From Silvimonas amylolytica (GTDB lineage Bacteria; Pseudomonadota; Gammaproteobacteria; Burkholderiales; Chitinibacteraceae), in NCBI RefSeq assembly GCF_014645555.1, contig NZ_BMLY01000002.1:696729-760728 (forward strand): a stretch of 64,000 nt of DNA. The letters are read 5' to 3'. The notes below the pieces were generated by a model, which ran no database searches, was not told the DNA's origin, and worked only from the letters and a program-made list of their open reading frames with translations. The translations under genes were made by a program, and so were the position numbers. Below, in pieces: positions 20,847 to 30,387 of the stretch; the stretch's first letter is position 1, and each line of letters starts with the position of its first letter.

Positions 20847-22981
20847 TCCTCCGCCAGCGGCAGATCAATACGAACCCAGGCTCCGCCAGTTTCGCGGTTT
20901 CCGGCCTGAATGCGGCCGTGATGTTCGTCGATAATTTTTTTCACTATCGCCAATCCCAAGCCCGTACCTTTTTGTTTTGTTGTGATGTACGGTTCAAAAA
21001 CCCGAGGCAGTATATCGGGTTGAAAGCCGTTTCCGCTGTCTTCAACGACTAGTCTGGCAAATTTATCGGTTTTTTCGGTCCGGACGCAAATTTGTGGCGT
21101 TCGTACAGCACCTTCTGCCGTCTGTCCGCTTTCCTGGGAATGGATCGCATCTTGTGCATTCTGCAGCAAATTATGGATCACCTGGCGTAAATGCGTCGCG
21201 TCGCCGTCCACAGTCAGCGCACCTTCGGTTGTATCTTCGTATTTCACGGGTGCAGCTTCGTACAGTACCAGTACTTCGCTCAAGAGCTGGCGTAAATCCA
21301 GCGCTTTTTTCTTGCCGGTAGGTTTACGGGCATAGTCGCGGAACGCATCGACCATCTGTTTGAGGGCCGCCACCTGCTTTACGATGGTTTGCGAATTGCG
21401 GCTCAGCAAGTCTTTTCCGCTTTGGTCGAGCTTGTCGGCCAGTTTGAGCTCCATGCGCTCGGCAGCAAGCTGGATCGGGGTCAGCGGGTTCTTGATTTCA
21501 TGGGCCAGACGCCGCGCCACTTCGCCCCACGCAGCATCACGCTGGGCAGAGATCAGATCGGTAATATCGTCGAACACCACCAGATAACCAGTTCGGCTCT
21601 CGCCCACAGCCAGGCGCGTGCCGCGAATTTGCAGAATGCGCTTCTGATCAGCGACTTCGACTGATTTTTGCCAATGCTCCTCGCGACCAGCAAAACCTAG
21701 CATGACTTCGTCGCACAGCGCCATCAACGCCGGGTAAAGCTCATGCCAGCGGGGCAACGCCAGGCTGCCCAGTTGCAAGGGGTCAATGCCAAGAATACGA
21801 AGCGCGCTCTGGTTGGCCGAAGCCAGTGTCCAGCTGTCGTCAAATGACATCACACCGGCGGTGAGCGACCCCAGCATGGCTTCCAGATAGGCGTTGGCTG
21901 CCTCCTGTTCGGCCTGATGCTGCTCCAGCGCAGAGCGTGCGTCAGCCAGCTGGCGGGTCATCCGGTTGAACGAGTGAGTCAGGATACCCAATTCATCCCG
22001 ACTGATCACCGGCTGACGTTGCGAATAATCGCCCGAAGCCACCGCGCGCGTGCCTTCAGCCAGAACGGAGAGCGGCGCGGCCAGCTTGTCAGAGAGATAA
22101 ATCGCCAGCGCGACTGCGCCCAGCAATGCCATCAAAAGGGCCAGTGTCAGCGTCAGGCTGTAGATGAGCTTGAGGCCCTGCCGCGACTGCGATAGCTGTT
22201 TGTAGTCCGCCCGCACCTGTTCGACCAGTTCGGCATCGGCCGCAAGCGCACGATCAACCGGCTGCCGTAGCTGCAGAATCCGCGTTCGCTCTGAGAGCCC
22301 GGTGTCATGTACGGGCATCAGTACACGCATGGTCAGGCCTTTGTCGGCGTCGGTTTCCAGCTGTTTGAGCGGCCCGAACATAGCTGCGCGTAGCTGGCTG
22401 CGCTCTGGCACACTTGGAAACAGCCCGGCACTCTCGTTGCCAATGTGGGCGATCGTCTGGCCGGTTTCGTCAAATACGCTGATTTCCTGCACGCCGATCT
22501 GGTCACGCAAACGCGTCAGGCGTGACAACAGCGCGGTGCCGTTTTCATCGTGGATGTCCAGCGCGATCACGCGGGCTTTGCGCAAAAGATCGTTCTGCTG
22601 GAAATCAATGGCGTTATGGCCCAGGTTAAGGCCACGATCCAGCGCGCCTTCCACCCTGACATCAAACCAGGTTTCGATTGAGCGGTTCAAAAACTGCACA
22701 GAAAGCGTGTACACCAGCGCGCCAGGCAATACAGCGACCAGCGAGAACATCAGCACCATGCGCAAGGTTAGCCTTGAGCCAAAGACCTTGTGCTTGACCT
22801 TCTGGACCAGCTGCATCATGCGCACGCCAACCAGCACAATCATGGCCAGTAGCATCAGCGCGTTGATGGTCAGGAGGACGGTGTAGTACTTGGCAAACGC
22901 AGAGGTGTTACCCGAGGCCGTGGCCAGCAGGAACAAAAGAATGGTGCCTAACGAGGCAAGAATGACCAGTGCGCGACGCAT
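20843..22981 (-). CDS. ntrY: NtrY-like membrane sensor histidine kinase
   Basis: 712-residue kinase. Two N-terminal membrane segments lead into a periplasmic or extracytoplasmic sensor region, a third membrane segment near residue 270 and a HAMP linker. A PAS domain (about 370-480), HisKA with phospho-acceptor in [17 protein letters not shown], and HATPase with [11 protein letters not shown] follow. In other Proteobacteria the NtrY-NtrX pair is linked to nitrogen metabolism, redox or respiratory gene control and envelope processes; which applies here is unknown. It starts directly after the DUF4390 stop. Confidence 0.88.
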   Translation of the reverse strand: MRRALVILASLGTILLFLLATASGNTSAFAKYYTVLLTINALMLLAMIVLVGVRMMQLVQKVKHKVFGSRLTLRMVLMFSLVAVLPGALVYTLSVQFLNRSIETWFDVRVEGALDRGLNLGHNAIDFQQNDLLRKARVIALDIHDENGTALLSRLTRLRDQIGVQEISVFDETGQTIAHIGNESAGLFPSVPERSQLRAAMFGPLKQLETDADKGLTMRVLMPVHDTGLSERTRILQLRQPVDRALAADAELVEQVRADYKQLSQSRQGLKLIYSLTLTLALLMALLGAVALAIYLSDKLAAPLSVLAEGTRAVASGDYSQRQPVISRDELGILTHSFNRMTRQLADARSALEQHQAEQEAANAYLEAMLGSLTAGVMSFDDSWTLASANQSALRILGIDPLQLGSLALPRWHELYPALMALCDEVMLGFAGREEHWQKSVEVADQKRILQIRGTRLAVGESRTGYLVVFDDITDLISAQRDAAWGEVARRLAHEIKNPLTPIQLAAERMELKLADKLDQSGKDLLSRNSQTIVKQVAALKQMVDAFRDYARKPTGKKKALDLRQLLSEVLVLYEAAPVKYEDTTEGALTVDGDATHLRQVIHNLLQNAQDAIHSQESGQTAEGAVRTPQICVRTEKTDKFARLVVEDSGNGFQPDILPRVFEPYITTKQKGTGLGLAIVKKIIDEHHGRIQAGNRETGGAWVRIDLPLAEE

Positions 22982-23614
22982 TTACTTCCCGTCCTCGCCA
23001 CCATGCAGCCCGACCTCCGTCCAACTGGACTCCAGTTGCCAGTCGCTATGGCCCAGCGCGGTCAGTTGCCAGGTTTTAGGCAATTGGGAAACATCAAGTT
23101 TGAGCCGCATGCGTCCGGAGAAATCGCTCTTGTCCTGAGCAATGGATGTATCTTGCAGCACGGCCCAGGCGCGTAGTACGCCTAGTGCCGCCAGTGCTTC
23201 ATCCAGCGTATTGAAACTGCGATAGAAGCTGCCCAGGTGCAGGCGATACTGGCGCGACAAGGCGTGGTAACTCAGGCGGTAGGTGAGGGTGGCTGTTGGT
23301 GAGAACCAGTCTGCTACCTGCCGATACCAGGAATACATGCGCGGTCGGGTGAGCTGGAATTCGTACACAAACGGCAACGAAAGGCCGTTAAGCAGCGCAT
23401 CTTCCAGCGCGGGAGAAATGCTGATTTTGTAATTGGCAGAAATTTCGACCTGATTGTCGCCCCAGCTCGATGAGGTCTGCTGGGCCTTGATCCCGCCGTT
23501 TTCTGCCCAGGCGGCCGAGAAAACGGCCGACAGGGCCATCCACAAGACAAAGAGCCCGCACCAGCGGCGCAGGCTACTGAGCTTGTTTCTGGAAAAGGGC
23601 GTAATAAAAACCAT
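22982..23614 (-). CDS. DUF4390 secreted protein
   Basis: 210-residue protein with an N-terminal Sec signal (LFVLWMALSAVFSAAWA, cleavage probably after AWA) and a mature domain typical of DUF4390: an immunoglobulin-like beta pattern with RLSYHALSRQYRLHLGSFYRSFNTLDEAL. Function is unknown. In Betaproteobacteria this gene regularly sits between rsmB and ntrY, so it may feed a periplasmic signal to the NtrY sensor; that is inference from neighbourhood only. It overlaps the end of rsmB by 41 bases. Confidence 0.8.
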   Translation of the reverse strand: MVFITPFSRNKLSSLRRWCGLFVLWMALSAVFSAAWAENGGIKAQQTSSSWGDNQVEISANYKISISPALEDALLNGLSLPFVYEFQLTRPRMYSWYRQVADWFSPTATLTYRLSYHALSRQYRLHLGSFYRSFNTLDEALAALGVLRAWAVLQDTSIAQDKSDFSGRMRLKLDVSQLPKTWQLTALGHSDWQLESSWTEVGLHGGEDGK

Positions 23615-24851
23615 CGTGCTCCGGGTTCGGCAAAAGCTGCCCGTCTGCGGCAGCTTCCAGGCTCACCGGCAGACGCTTGGCATCCGGCGTTCTGGCCGCA
23701 AAGGCCTCGGCCTGTTCTGCGTTTTCTGCCGGGAATATGGAGCACGTAGCATAGAGGAGTTTGCCGCCCGGGGCTACCAAACCCCACAGCGCATCGAGCA
23801 TTGCGGCTTGTTGTTGCGCAAACTGGACAATATCGCCGGCCCGGCGTAGCCATTTGATGTCCGGGTGGCGGCGAGCCACGCCAGCGGCCGAACATGGCAC
23901 ATCAGCCAGAATGCGATCAAACGGTTTGCCGTCCCACCAGGCGGCGGGTTGGCTCGCGTCACCGGTTTTGAGCGTAGCACTCAGCCCCAGTCGCTTGAGA
24001 TTATCGGCCACGCGCGCCAGGCGCTGTGTGTCGGCATCAATGGCGGTGAGATCCAGGTTAGCCAGTTCCAGCAAATGGCCGGTTTTGCCGCCAGGCGCTG
24101 AGCACGCATCCAGCACGCGCATGCCGTCAGCGACATCCAGCAGGCGCGCGGCTTGCTGAGCACCCCAGTCCTGGACCGACACGAGGCCATCGAAAAAGCC
24201 AGGGATACGGTCAACGCCAATTGGATGGCGCAACTGGATGGCAGTGTCGTCGAGCGCTCTGGCTTCGATGCCGGCTTCTTGCAGTGCAGCCATGGCGCTA
24301 TCGAGCGAACCAAGACGGCGGTTCACCCGCAGCGTCAGCGGCGGATGCGTGTTGTTGGCGCCCAGTATGTTTTCCCAATCGCGTGGGTAGGCCTTTTTCA
24401 TGGCATCGATCCACCATGGCTGGTGGGACCATTTGCCATAAGGCGTACTGCGGGACTGATTCAGGAGTTCGTCACGGCGGCGCAGAAAATTGCGCAATAC
24501 AGCGTTGACGAGGCCCTTGCCCATGCCGGTGCCTGTGTGCGATGCCACTTTCACCGCATGGTCGACCACGCTGTAGGGGGCGGCACGGGTGAACTGCAAC
24601 TGGTAAAGACATACCAGCAAGAGCGAGCGTAGCGCGGACTCATGCAGCGGTTTGTTCAAAAGTTGCTTGAGCGTGCTGTCGAGCAAGCCAAGGTGGCGTA
24701 AAGAACCGTAGCTTAAATCCTGAATGGCGCCGCGTTGTTGGGGGCGCAAGTCGGGTTCTTCGCGCCAGATTCGGGCTAGCGCGTCGGTGAGGGTTTGCCC
24801 GGTAAGCACGGCATCAAGCGCTTGGGAGGCAAGTTTCTGGGTTGCAAACAC
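23574..24851 (-). CDS. rsmB: 16S rRNA m5C967 methyltransferase RsmB
   Basis: 425-residue enzyme methylating C967 of 16S rRNA. The N-terminal third is a NusB-like RNA-binding domain (SQALDAVLTGQTLTDAL through VDHAVKVASHTGTGMGKG). The C-terminal Rossmann domain has SAM motif DACSAPGGKTGHLLEL and the two family cysteines in DVPCSAAG and LYATCSIF. The start follows directly on the htpX stop. Confidence 0.95.
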   Translation of the reverse strand: MFATQKLASQALDAVLTGQTLTDALARIWREEPDLRPQQRGAIQDLSYGSLRHLGLLDSTLKQLLNKPLHESALRSLLLVCLYQLQFTRAAPYSVVDHAVKVASHTGTGMGKGLVNAVLRNFLRRRDELLNQSRSTPYGKWSHQPWWIDAMKKAYPRDWENILGANNTHPPLTLRVNRRLGSLDSAMAALQEAGIEARALDDTAIQLRHPIGVDRIPGFFDGLVSVQDWGAQQAARLLDVADGMRVLDACSAPGGKTGHLLELANLDLTAIDADTQRLARVADNLKRLGLSATLKTGDASQPAAWWDGKPFDRILADVPCSAAGVARRHPDIKWLRRAGDIVQFAQQQAAMLDALWGLVAPGGKLLYATCSIFPAENAEQAEAFAARTPDAKRLPVSLEAAADGQLLPNPEHDGFYYALFQKQAQ

Positions 24852-25718
24852 TTATCTGAAATCCGTCTGGTTCTGACCGCGCGCCATGGCATACAGGCGC
24901 TCGATCCGTTCTTCCGTGCGTGGGTGCGTGCGGAACAAATCCGCCAGACCACCCCCATGCAGCGGGTTCATGATCATCATCTGGGCAGTTTCCGGGTGCT
25001 GTTCTGCGGTGTGCATCGGAATGCCAGAGGCATAGGCTTCAATCTTGCGCAGGGCATCGGCCAGCGCTTGCGGGTCGCCAGAAATCCGCGCGCCGCCGGC
25101 ATCTGCTGCAAATTCGCGAGAGCGCGAAATCGCCATCTGGATCAACGATGCCGCAACGGGTGCCAGAATGGCTACAGCAATACCAACGATCGGGTTCACC
25201 GGGCGACCGTGTTCGTCACGGCCACCGAAAAACATGGCAAAGTTGGCCAGGGCCGAAATCGCCCCCGCCATGGTGGCCGAGATGGTCGAAATCAGGATGT
25301 CCCGATGCTGCACGTGCGCCAGTTCATGCGCCATCACGCCTCTGAGTTCTCGGGCAGACAGCACCCGCATGATACCGGTGGTGCACGCAACTGCGGCGTT
25401 TTCCGGGTTACGGCCCGTCGCAAAGGCATTGGGCTGGTCTTCTTCAATCACGTAGACCTTGGGCATAGGCAGGCCGGCACGACCTGCCAGTTCGCGCACC
25501 ATGGCCACGAGTTCGGGGGCCGTGGTGTCATCGACCAGGTGCGCGTTGTACATGCGCAGCACCATTTTGTCGGAGTTCCAGTAGGCGAATACGTTCATGC
25601 CGCCCCCGAACAAGAGGGCCAGCAGCATGCCTTTCTGGCCGCCGATCATGCCGCCAATCAGACCAAAGAGCGCCACGATGGCTGCCATCAGCAACGTGGT
25701 TTTCATCCAGTTGTTCAT
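24852..25718 (-). CDS. htpX: Membrane zinc protease HtpX
   Basis: 288-residue M48 peptidase for quality control of inner-membrane proteins. Two N-terminal membrane segments (about residues 7-25 and 30-47), zinc motif HELAH at 131-135 in [14 protein letters not shown], two further membrane segments around residues 145-190, and the third zinc ligand region [14 protein letters not shown]. It sits between fmt and rsmB in the usual beta-proteobacterial order. Confidence 0.96.
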   Translation of the reverse strand: MNNWMKTTLLMAAIVALFGLIGGMIGGQKGMLLALLFGGGMNVFAYWNSDKMVLRMYNAHLVDDTTAPELVAMVRELAGRAGLPMPKVYVIEEDQPNAFATGRNPENAAVACTTGIMRVLSARELRGVMAHELAHVQHRDILISTISATMAGAISALANFAMFFGGRDEHGRPVNPIVGIAVAILAPVAASLIQMAISRSREFAADAGGARISGDPQALADALRKIEAYASGIPMHTAEQHPETAQMMIMNPLHGGGLADLFRTHPRTEERIERLYAMARGQNQTDFR

Positions 25719-25839
25719 TGCTTCCTCATCAGGATTGCCACCGGCAGGCGCCGGCTTCCATCAATAGATTGCCGCCGGCAAGAATAATTCAACGCGTCTG
25801 TGAAACATGCACATCCACAGCGCGTCATTGCCTGCAAAA

Positions 25840-26772
25840 TCAGGCGGCTGCACCCAATACAGTCCCTGCGGCAATACCACTTCCAGCGATGAGGGCAGCA
25901 GCATCCATACGTTTGCCGCCGGCTTTTTGTACTTCGATCAGCTTGAGAGCACCTTCCCCGGTGGCCACGATCAGTCCGTGACGATCCGCCTGCAGGACTT
26001 CACCCGGCGCGCCGTTGCCAGCGACGGGCTCGGCACGCCAGATTTTCATGGCCTCACCAGCCAGCGTGGTCTGGGCCGAAGGGAAGGGATTGAACGCCCG
26101 GATCATGCGATCAAGCTGGGCGGCGCTGTGTTGCCAATCGACATGTGATTCTTCCTTGCGCAGTTTCTCTGCGTAAGTGACCCCTGTTTCTGGCTGTTGT
26201 TGCCGTGCAGCTTGCAGCACGGGCAGGTTTGCCAGTGCTTCCACGATCGCACCCGCACCCGACACCGCCAGTTTGTCATGGAGGGTGCTGGCGTTATCGT
26301 CAGTAGTGATCGGAACGCGATGAATACTCAGCATGTCACCCGTGTCCAGACCGGCATCCATTTGCATGATGGTGATGCCGGTTTCGGCATCCCCGGCCAG
26401 GATGGCGCGCTGGATAGGCGCTGCACCGCGCCAGCGCGGCAGCAAAGAGGCGTGAATGTTCAAGCAGCCCAAACGTGGCAAGTCCAGCACCGCCTGCGGC
26501 AGGATCAGACCATAAGCCGCCACGATCATCACGTCGGCTTCGATGCCGGCCAGCGGCGCTTGCTGTTCGGGCAAGCGCAATTTTTCTGGCTGGTAGACAG
26601 GCAAGCTGTACTGCAGGGCCAGCTGTTTGACGGGGGAAGCCGTCAGTTTCATGCCGCGACCAGACGGGCGGTCTGGCTGAGTGAGGACCAGTGCAATTTC
26701 ATGACCGGCATCGATCAGCGCCTTGAGGGCGGCAGCGGCAAAATCAGGCGTTCCGGCAAAAATCAGTTTCAT
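25840..26772 (-). CDS. fmt: Methionyl-tRNA formyltransferase
   Basis: 310-residue enzyme that formylates Met-tRNA(fMet) for translation initiation. The formyl-transfer core shows SLLPRWRGAAPIQRAILAGD with the family active-site region, and an N-terminal GTPDFAAAAL nucleotide-like motif. The C-terminal anticodon-independent tRNA-binding domain spans about residues 205-310. It follows def, the enzyme that later removes the formyl group. Confidence 0.97.
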   Translation of the reverse strand: MKLIFAGTPDFAAAALKALIDAGHEIALVLTQPDRPSGRGMKLTASPVKQLALQYSLPVYQPEKLRLPEQQAPLAGIEADVMIVAAYGLILPQAVLDLPRLGCLNIHASLLPRWRGAAPIQRAILAGDAETGITIMQMDAGLDTGDMLSIHRVPITTDDNASTLHDKLAVSGAGAIVEALANLPVLQAARQQQPETGVTYAEKLRKEESHVDWQHSAAQLDRMIRAFNPFPSAQTTLAGEAMKIWRAEPVAGNGAPGEVLQADRHGLIVATGEGALKLIEVQKAGGKRMDAAALIAGSGIAAGTVLGAAA

Positions 26773-26901
26773 GGGCAGCAGGTTCTACAGTTTTTCAAAC
26801 GTCAAAAAAGAAACGCCGCCCATGGCGGCGCCGTTAACCGTTGCCCGATAGCCACAATCAGCCTGACCGGCGCGCGGCTGGCTGGCTACGGCCGTCGGGA
26901 G

Positions 26902-27405
26902 TCACATCACCTTGCGTTCGTTCTTTTTCAGCTTCTGGATGATGCGAACCAGCTTCAGGCGAGAAAGCTTTTCAACAAATACTTTGCCGTCCAGGTGATC
27001 CATTTCGTGCTGAATACAAATTGCCAGCAAACCTTCTGCCGACAGTTCGAATTCTTTGCCAAACTGATCCAGTGCGCTGATCTTCACATGTTCAGCGCGA
27101 TCCACTTCTTCATAAATGCCCGGTACGGAAAGGCAACCCTCTTCGGATTTGACCTTGCCGTCCATCTCCAGAATCCGGGGGTTAATCAGGACGAGTAAAT
27201 CGTCTTTGGATTCAGAAATATCAATGACGATAAGACGTTCATGCACATTGACCTGGGTTGCAGCCAGCCCGATGCCTGGTGCGGCGTACATCGTTTCCGC
27301 CATATCATCGACAAGCTGTTGCAGCTTTGCATCAAAAACGGTGACGGGTTTTGCAATTGTGTGCAAACGTTCATCGGGATAATGCAGGATATTCAGAATT
27401 GCCAT
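26902..27405 (-). CDS. def: Peptide deformylase
   Basis: 167-residue metalloenzyme removing N-formyl groups from nascent proteins. All three family motifs are intact: GIGLAATQV (residues 44-52), EGCLSVPG with metal ligand C91, and QHEMDHLDG with ligands H133/H137 and catalytic E134. It is the first gene of the minus-strand string and is divergent from the LysM gene. Confidence 0.97.
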   Translation of the reverse strand: MAILNILHYPDERLHTIAKPVTVFDAKLQQLVDDMAETMYAAPGIGLAATQVNVHERLIVIDISESKDDLLVLINPRILEMDGKVKSEEGCLSVPGIYEEVDRAEHVKISALDQFGKEFELSAEGLLAICIQHEMDHLDGKVFVEKLSRLKLVRIIQKLKKNERKVM

Positions 27406-27588
27406 GTTTGCTTGCGGCTCAAAAAGTTTATATGCAGAATCTACGCGGCTTTTGAGCCCCAGTAGAAATCAACGAAGAAACAGTCTTTCCCTGTCAGACA
27501 ATCCAATTGGCTGTCTGGCGTGGACAAATGGGTTCACGTTGGCCGTCCCGGAACATATTGTCCGGCCCTTCCGGATCAACCGGAGCAG

Positions 27589-28659
27589 ATGAGTATGACC
27601 ACCATGCGTAAAACAATTATATCGCTTCTTTTTGCCCTCAGTGGCGCAGCCGGCATTGCACATGCCGACACGCTGGCCATGCAGGACAATGCGCCTGACC
27701 GCTATGTCGTGGTCAAGGGCGATACCCTGTGGGGCATTTCCGGACACTTCCTCAAGCAGCCCTGGCGCTGGCCGGAAATCTGGAACATGAACCGTGAGCA
27801 GATCAAGAATCCTCACTGGATCTACCCGGGCGACGTGGTGGTTCTTGACCGCTCGGGCGCCACACCGCGGCTCAAGCTGCTCAAGAGTGAACGTGCGGGC
27901 GCAAACGGCGAAGTCAAGCTCTCGCCCCGCATCCGGTCCAGTGATATGGATAACGATGCCGTACCGAGCATCCCGCTGACCTCGATCCAGCCGTTCCTGA
28001 ACAAACCGCTGGTGGTGGAAGAAAATGAACTGTTGACCGCACCGCGCGTGGCAGCCGGCCCGGATGATCGCGTTGTGTTTGCCGTTGGCGACAAGATCTA
28101 CGCGATCAACATGCCCGACCCCAAAGTCGGCGATGTCTATCAGGCCTTCCGCCCTGCCCAGCCGCTGTTTGATCCAAAGGACCCGGATCACAAGCGCGTG
28201 ATTGGTCATGAAGTGACTTATCTGGGCGACGTCGTGGTTGAGAAGCCGGGTCAGGTTGTGACCATGCGCGTGCAGACCAGCAAGGAAGAAATCGGCATTG
28301 GCGCGCGCCTGGTGAAGGCCAATGACGCCCAATATCTGAATTATTCGCCGCATGCGCCGGATCACGATGTTCACGGCCTGGTGGTCTCTGCCTATGGCAG
28401 CGTGGCTGAAGCCGGCCCGATGACGACTCTGGTTGTGAACCTCGGTGCGGGCGATGGTATGGATGTCGGCACGGTGCTGGCCACCTGGAAAGCCGGGCGT
28501 CCGATCAAGAAAGAGTCAAGTAACGAGCCTGACCTCTTCACACCGAACGAACGCAGTGGCAGTCTGTTCATTTACCGTGTCTTCCCGCATTTTTCGTACG
28601 GGTTGCTGCTTGATAGTACAGAGCCGGTCAATGTTGCCGACGAGGTTTCCAATCCTTGA
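27589..28659 (+). CDS. Secreted LysM-domain protein
   Basis: About 355 residues, exported by a Sec signal (MRKTIISLLFALSGAAGIAHA). One LysM module follows directly (YVVVKGDTLWGISG through WIYPGDVVVL), giving probable peptidoglycan binding. The remaining 260 residues form a conserved domain typical of the LysM protein upstream of dprA in Betaproteobacteria, of unknown activity. The start is uncertain: ATGs at 27589, 27595 and 27604 are in frame behind a GGAG at 27582, and 27595 has the best spacing. The stop overlaps the dprA start. Confidence 0.85.
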   Translation: MSMTTMRKTIISLLFALSGAAGIAHADTLAMQDNAPDRYVVVKGDTLWGISGHFLKQPWRWPEIWNMNREQIKNPHWIYPGDVVVLDRSGATPRLKLLKSERAGANGEVKLSPRIRSSDMDNDAVPSIPLTSIQPFLNKPLVVEENELLTAPRVAAGPDDRVVFAVGDKIYAINMPDPKVGDVYQAFRPAQPLFDPKDPDHKRVIGHEVTYLGDVVVEKPGQVVTMRVQTSKEEIGIGARLVKANDAQYLNYSPHAPDHDVHGLVVSAYGSVAEAGPMTTLVVNLGAGDGMDVGTVLATWKAGRPIKKESSNEPDLFTPNERSGSLFIYRVFPHFSYGLLLDSTEPVNVADEVSNP

Positions 28660-29768
28660 AATCTGACGACGCGGACGTAGCCTTGTGGCTACGTTTCGCG
28701 CTTGTGCCCGGTATCGGGCCACGCCGCCAGTCCAGCCTGCTGCAAGCGTTCAAAACGCCGCAGGCCGCACTGGCGGCTTCTTTTTATGACGTATGCAATG
28801 TCCTGGGCGATAACCTTGCCGCGCGGACCTGGTGTGCCGCAGCGAGCGCGCCGCCGCCGGATACGGTATCGCGTACCCAGGAGTGGTTGAGCGCGCCGGG
28901 ACATCATTTGTTAACCCTGGCCGATGACGCATGGCCAGCCAGTTTGCTTGATCTGCCTGATGCGCCCTGTGTGCTGTTTTGCATGGGGAATCTCGCGCTG
29001 CTCAAACACACGGCACTGGCTGTGGTGGGTAGTCGCAATGCCACACCGCAAGGCATTGAGCATGCCGAACAGTTTTCTGCGGCGGTGAGTGCCGCGGGAA
29101 TTGGCATCGTCAGTGGTCTGGCGGCTGGCATTGATGCGGCGGCACACCGTGGCGGACTAGCCGGGCCGGGGAGCACCATTGCCGTCATCGGGACTGGCCC
29201 CGAGCGCGTTTATCCTGCATCCAATCGTGCGTTGGCACACCGGATCGCCGAGCAAGGCGTGATTGTGTCTGAGTTTGGGGTAGGTACTGAGCCCAAACCT
29301 GGCAATTTTCCACGTCGCAACCGGCTGATCGCTGCGTTGGGTAAGGGTTGTCTGGTGGTAGAGGCTGCGTTGCAGAGCGGGTCGCTGATTACCGCTCGTC
29401 AGGCCAATGAGATGGGGCGGGATGTATTTGCCATTCCTGGCTCCATTCATTCTCCGCAAGCCAAGGGTTGCCATTACCTGATCAAGGAAGGCGCTCGGCT
29501 GACCGAGAGTGTGGACGATATTCTGGATGAACTCGGTTGGGACAGTGGCCCGGTACAAAAAGGCCTGACGCTGGCTGATCCAGTGCCCTTGCCTGATGGT
29601 GAGGACGGTCAGGTACTGGCGGCAGCGGGCTACGATCCGGTCACCGTTGACGAGCTGGTTTCCAGGTGCGGCTTGACGGCAGACCGACTGTGCGCAATCC
29701 TGCTTGGTCTGGAATTACAAGGGGCAATTCTGGCCCTGCCAGGCAACCGTTATCAACGGCGTGCCTGA
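28656..29768 (+). CDS. dprA: DNA processing protein DprA
   Basis: 370-residue cytoplasmic protein that loads RecA on incoming single-stranded DNA during transformation. The Rossmann core is clear: VVGSRNATPQG, IVSGLAAGIDAAAHRGGL, TIAVIGTGPERVYPASN and FPRRNRLIAAL. A C-terminal winged-helix region (YDPVTVDELVSRCGLTADRL) follows. It begins with TTG, overlapping the LysM stop (TTGA), so it should be translationally coupled. Confidence 0.95.
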   Translation: MKSDDADVALWLRFALVPGIGPRRQSSLLQAFKTPQAALAASFYDVCNVLGDNLAARTWCAAASAPPPDTVSRTQEWLSAPGHHLLTLADDAWPASLLDLPDAPCVLFCMGNLALLKHTALAVVGSRNATPQGIEHAEQFSAAVSAAGIGIVSGLAAGIDAAAHRGGLAGPGSTIAVIGTGPERVYPASNRALAHRIAEQGVIVSEFGVGTEPKPGNFPRRNRLIAALGKGCLVVEAALQSGSLITARQANEMGRDVFAIPGSIHSPQAKGCHYLIKEGARLTESVDDILDELGWDSGPVQKGLTLADPVPLPDGEDGQVLAAAGYDPVTVDELVSRCGLTADRLCAILLGLELQGAILALPGNRYQRRA

Positions 29769-29865
29769 ATGGCTGGAGGAGGGGGTGGCTTGAATTGCCA
29801 TTGCATTGCCTTCAAATTCCGGATACAGATTTAAAAAAGAAACGCATCAAGGCCCGATTCATACA

Positions 29866-30318
29866 ATGCTGGAAGTACTCGCTTACCTTTTTGAACAGTT
29901 CTACCACACCGAGGGAGAACCCGATGTGTCGCTGCTGGCTTCACGCCTTGCCAGCGCAGGGTTCGAGCAGGATGACATTGCTCAGGCCATGGGTTGGCTG
30001 GCAGAACTGAACCGTATTGATACCTCGCGCTATGCCGCGTTGGGCAGTATGGTCGGCCGTCATCTGCATCCGGATGAACTGGCCCGGTTTGACGAGGAAG
30101 CGCTGGAATACTGGATGTATCTGACCAGTGCCCGCGTACTGGGTCCGGCAGAGCGCGAAATGGCGCTGGATCTGGTCATGCATGCCGCGCCCGGCGAGAT
30201 TTCACAGGAGCGGCTACAGTTGATCGTGCTGATGGTGGTTTGGCGAAAGCGCGACGAACTGTCTAATCTCTTGATCGAAGAGATTCTGTTTGGCCGTGAA
30301 GGGCTGACTCAGCACTAA
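29866..30318 (+). CDS. smg: Smg family protein (DUF494)
   Basis: 150-residue mostly helical acidic protein of the Smg/DUF494 family; its function is not established. MLEVLAYLFEQF at 29866 is the conserved family start, so I reject the longer frame from 29806. The conserved WRKRDELSNLLIEEIL segment lies near the C-terminus. Its place between dprA and topA is conserved in many Beta- and Gammaproteobacteria. Confidence 0.88.
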   Translation: MLEVLAYLFEQFYHTEGEPDVSLLASRLASAGFEQDDIAQAMGWLAELNRIDTSRYAALGSMVGRHLHPDELARFDEEALEYWMYLTSARVLGPAEREMALDLVMHAAPGEISQERLQLIVLMVVWRKRDELSNLLIEEILFGREGLTQH

Positions 30319-30387
30319 GCGCGTACTGCGCACTGGCCGACCTGGCCATTTTCAATCTCGATAGAAACATAAACGTTACGGCATACC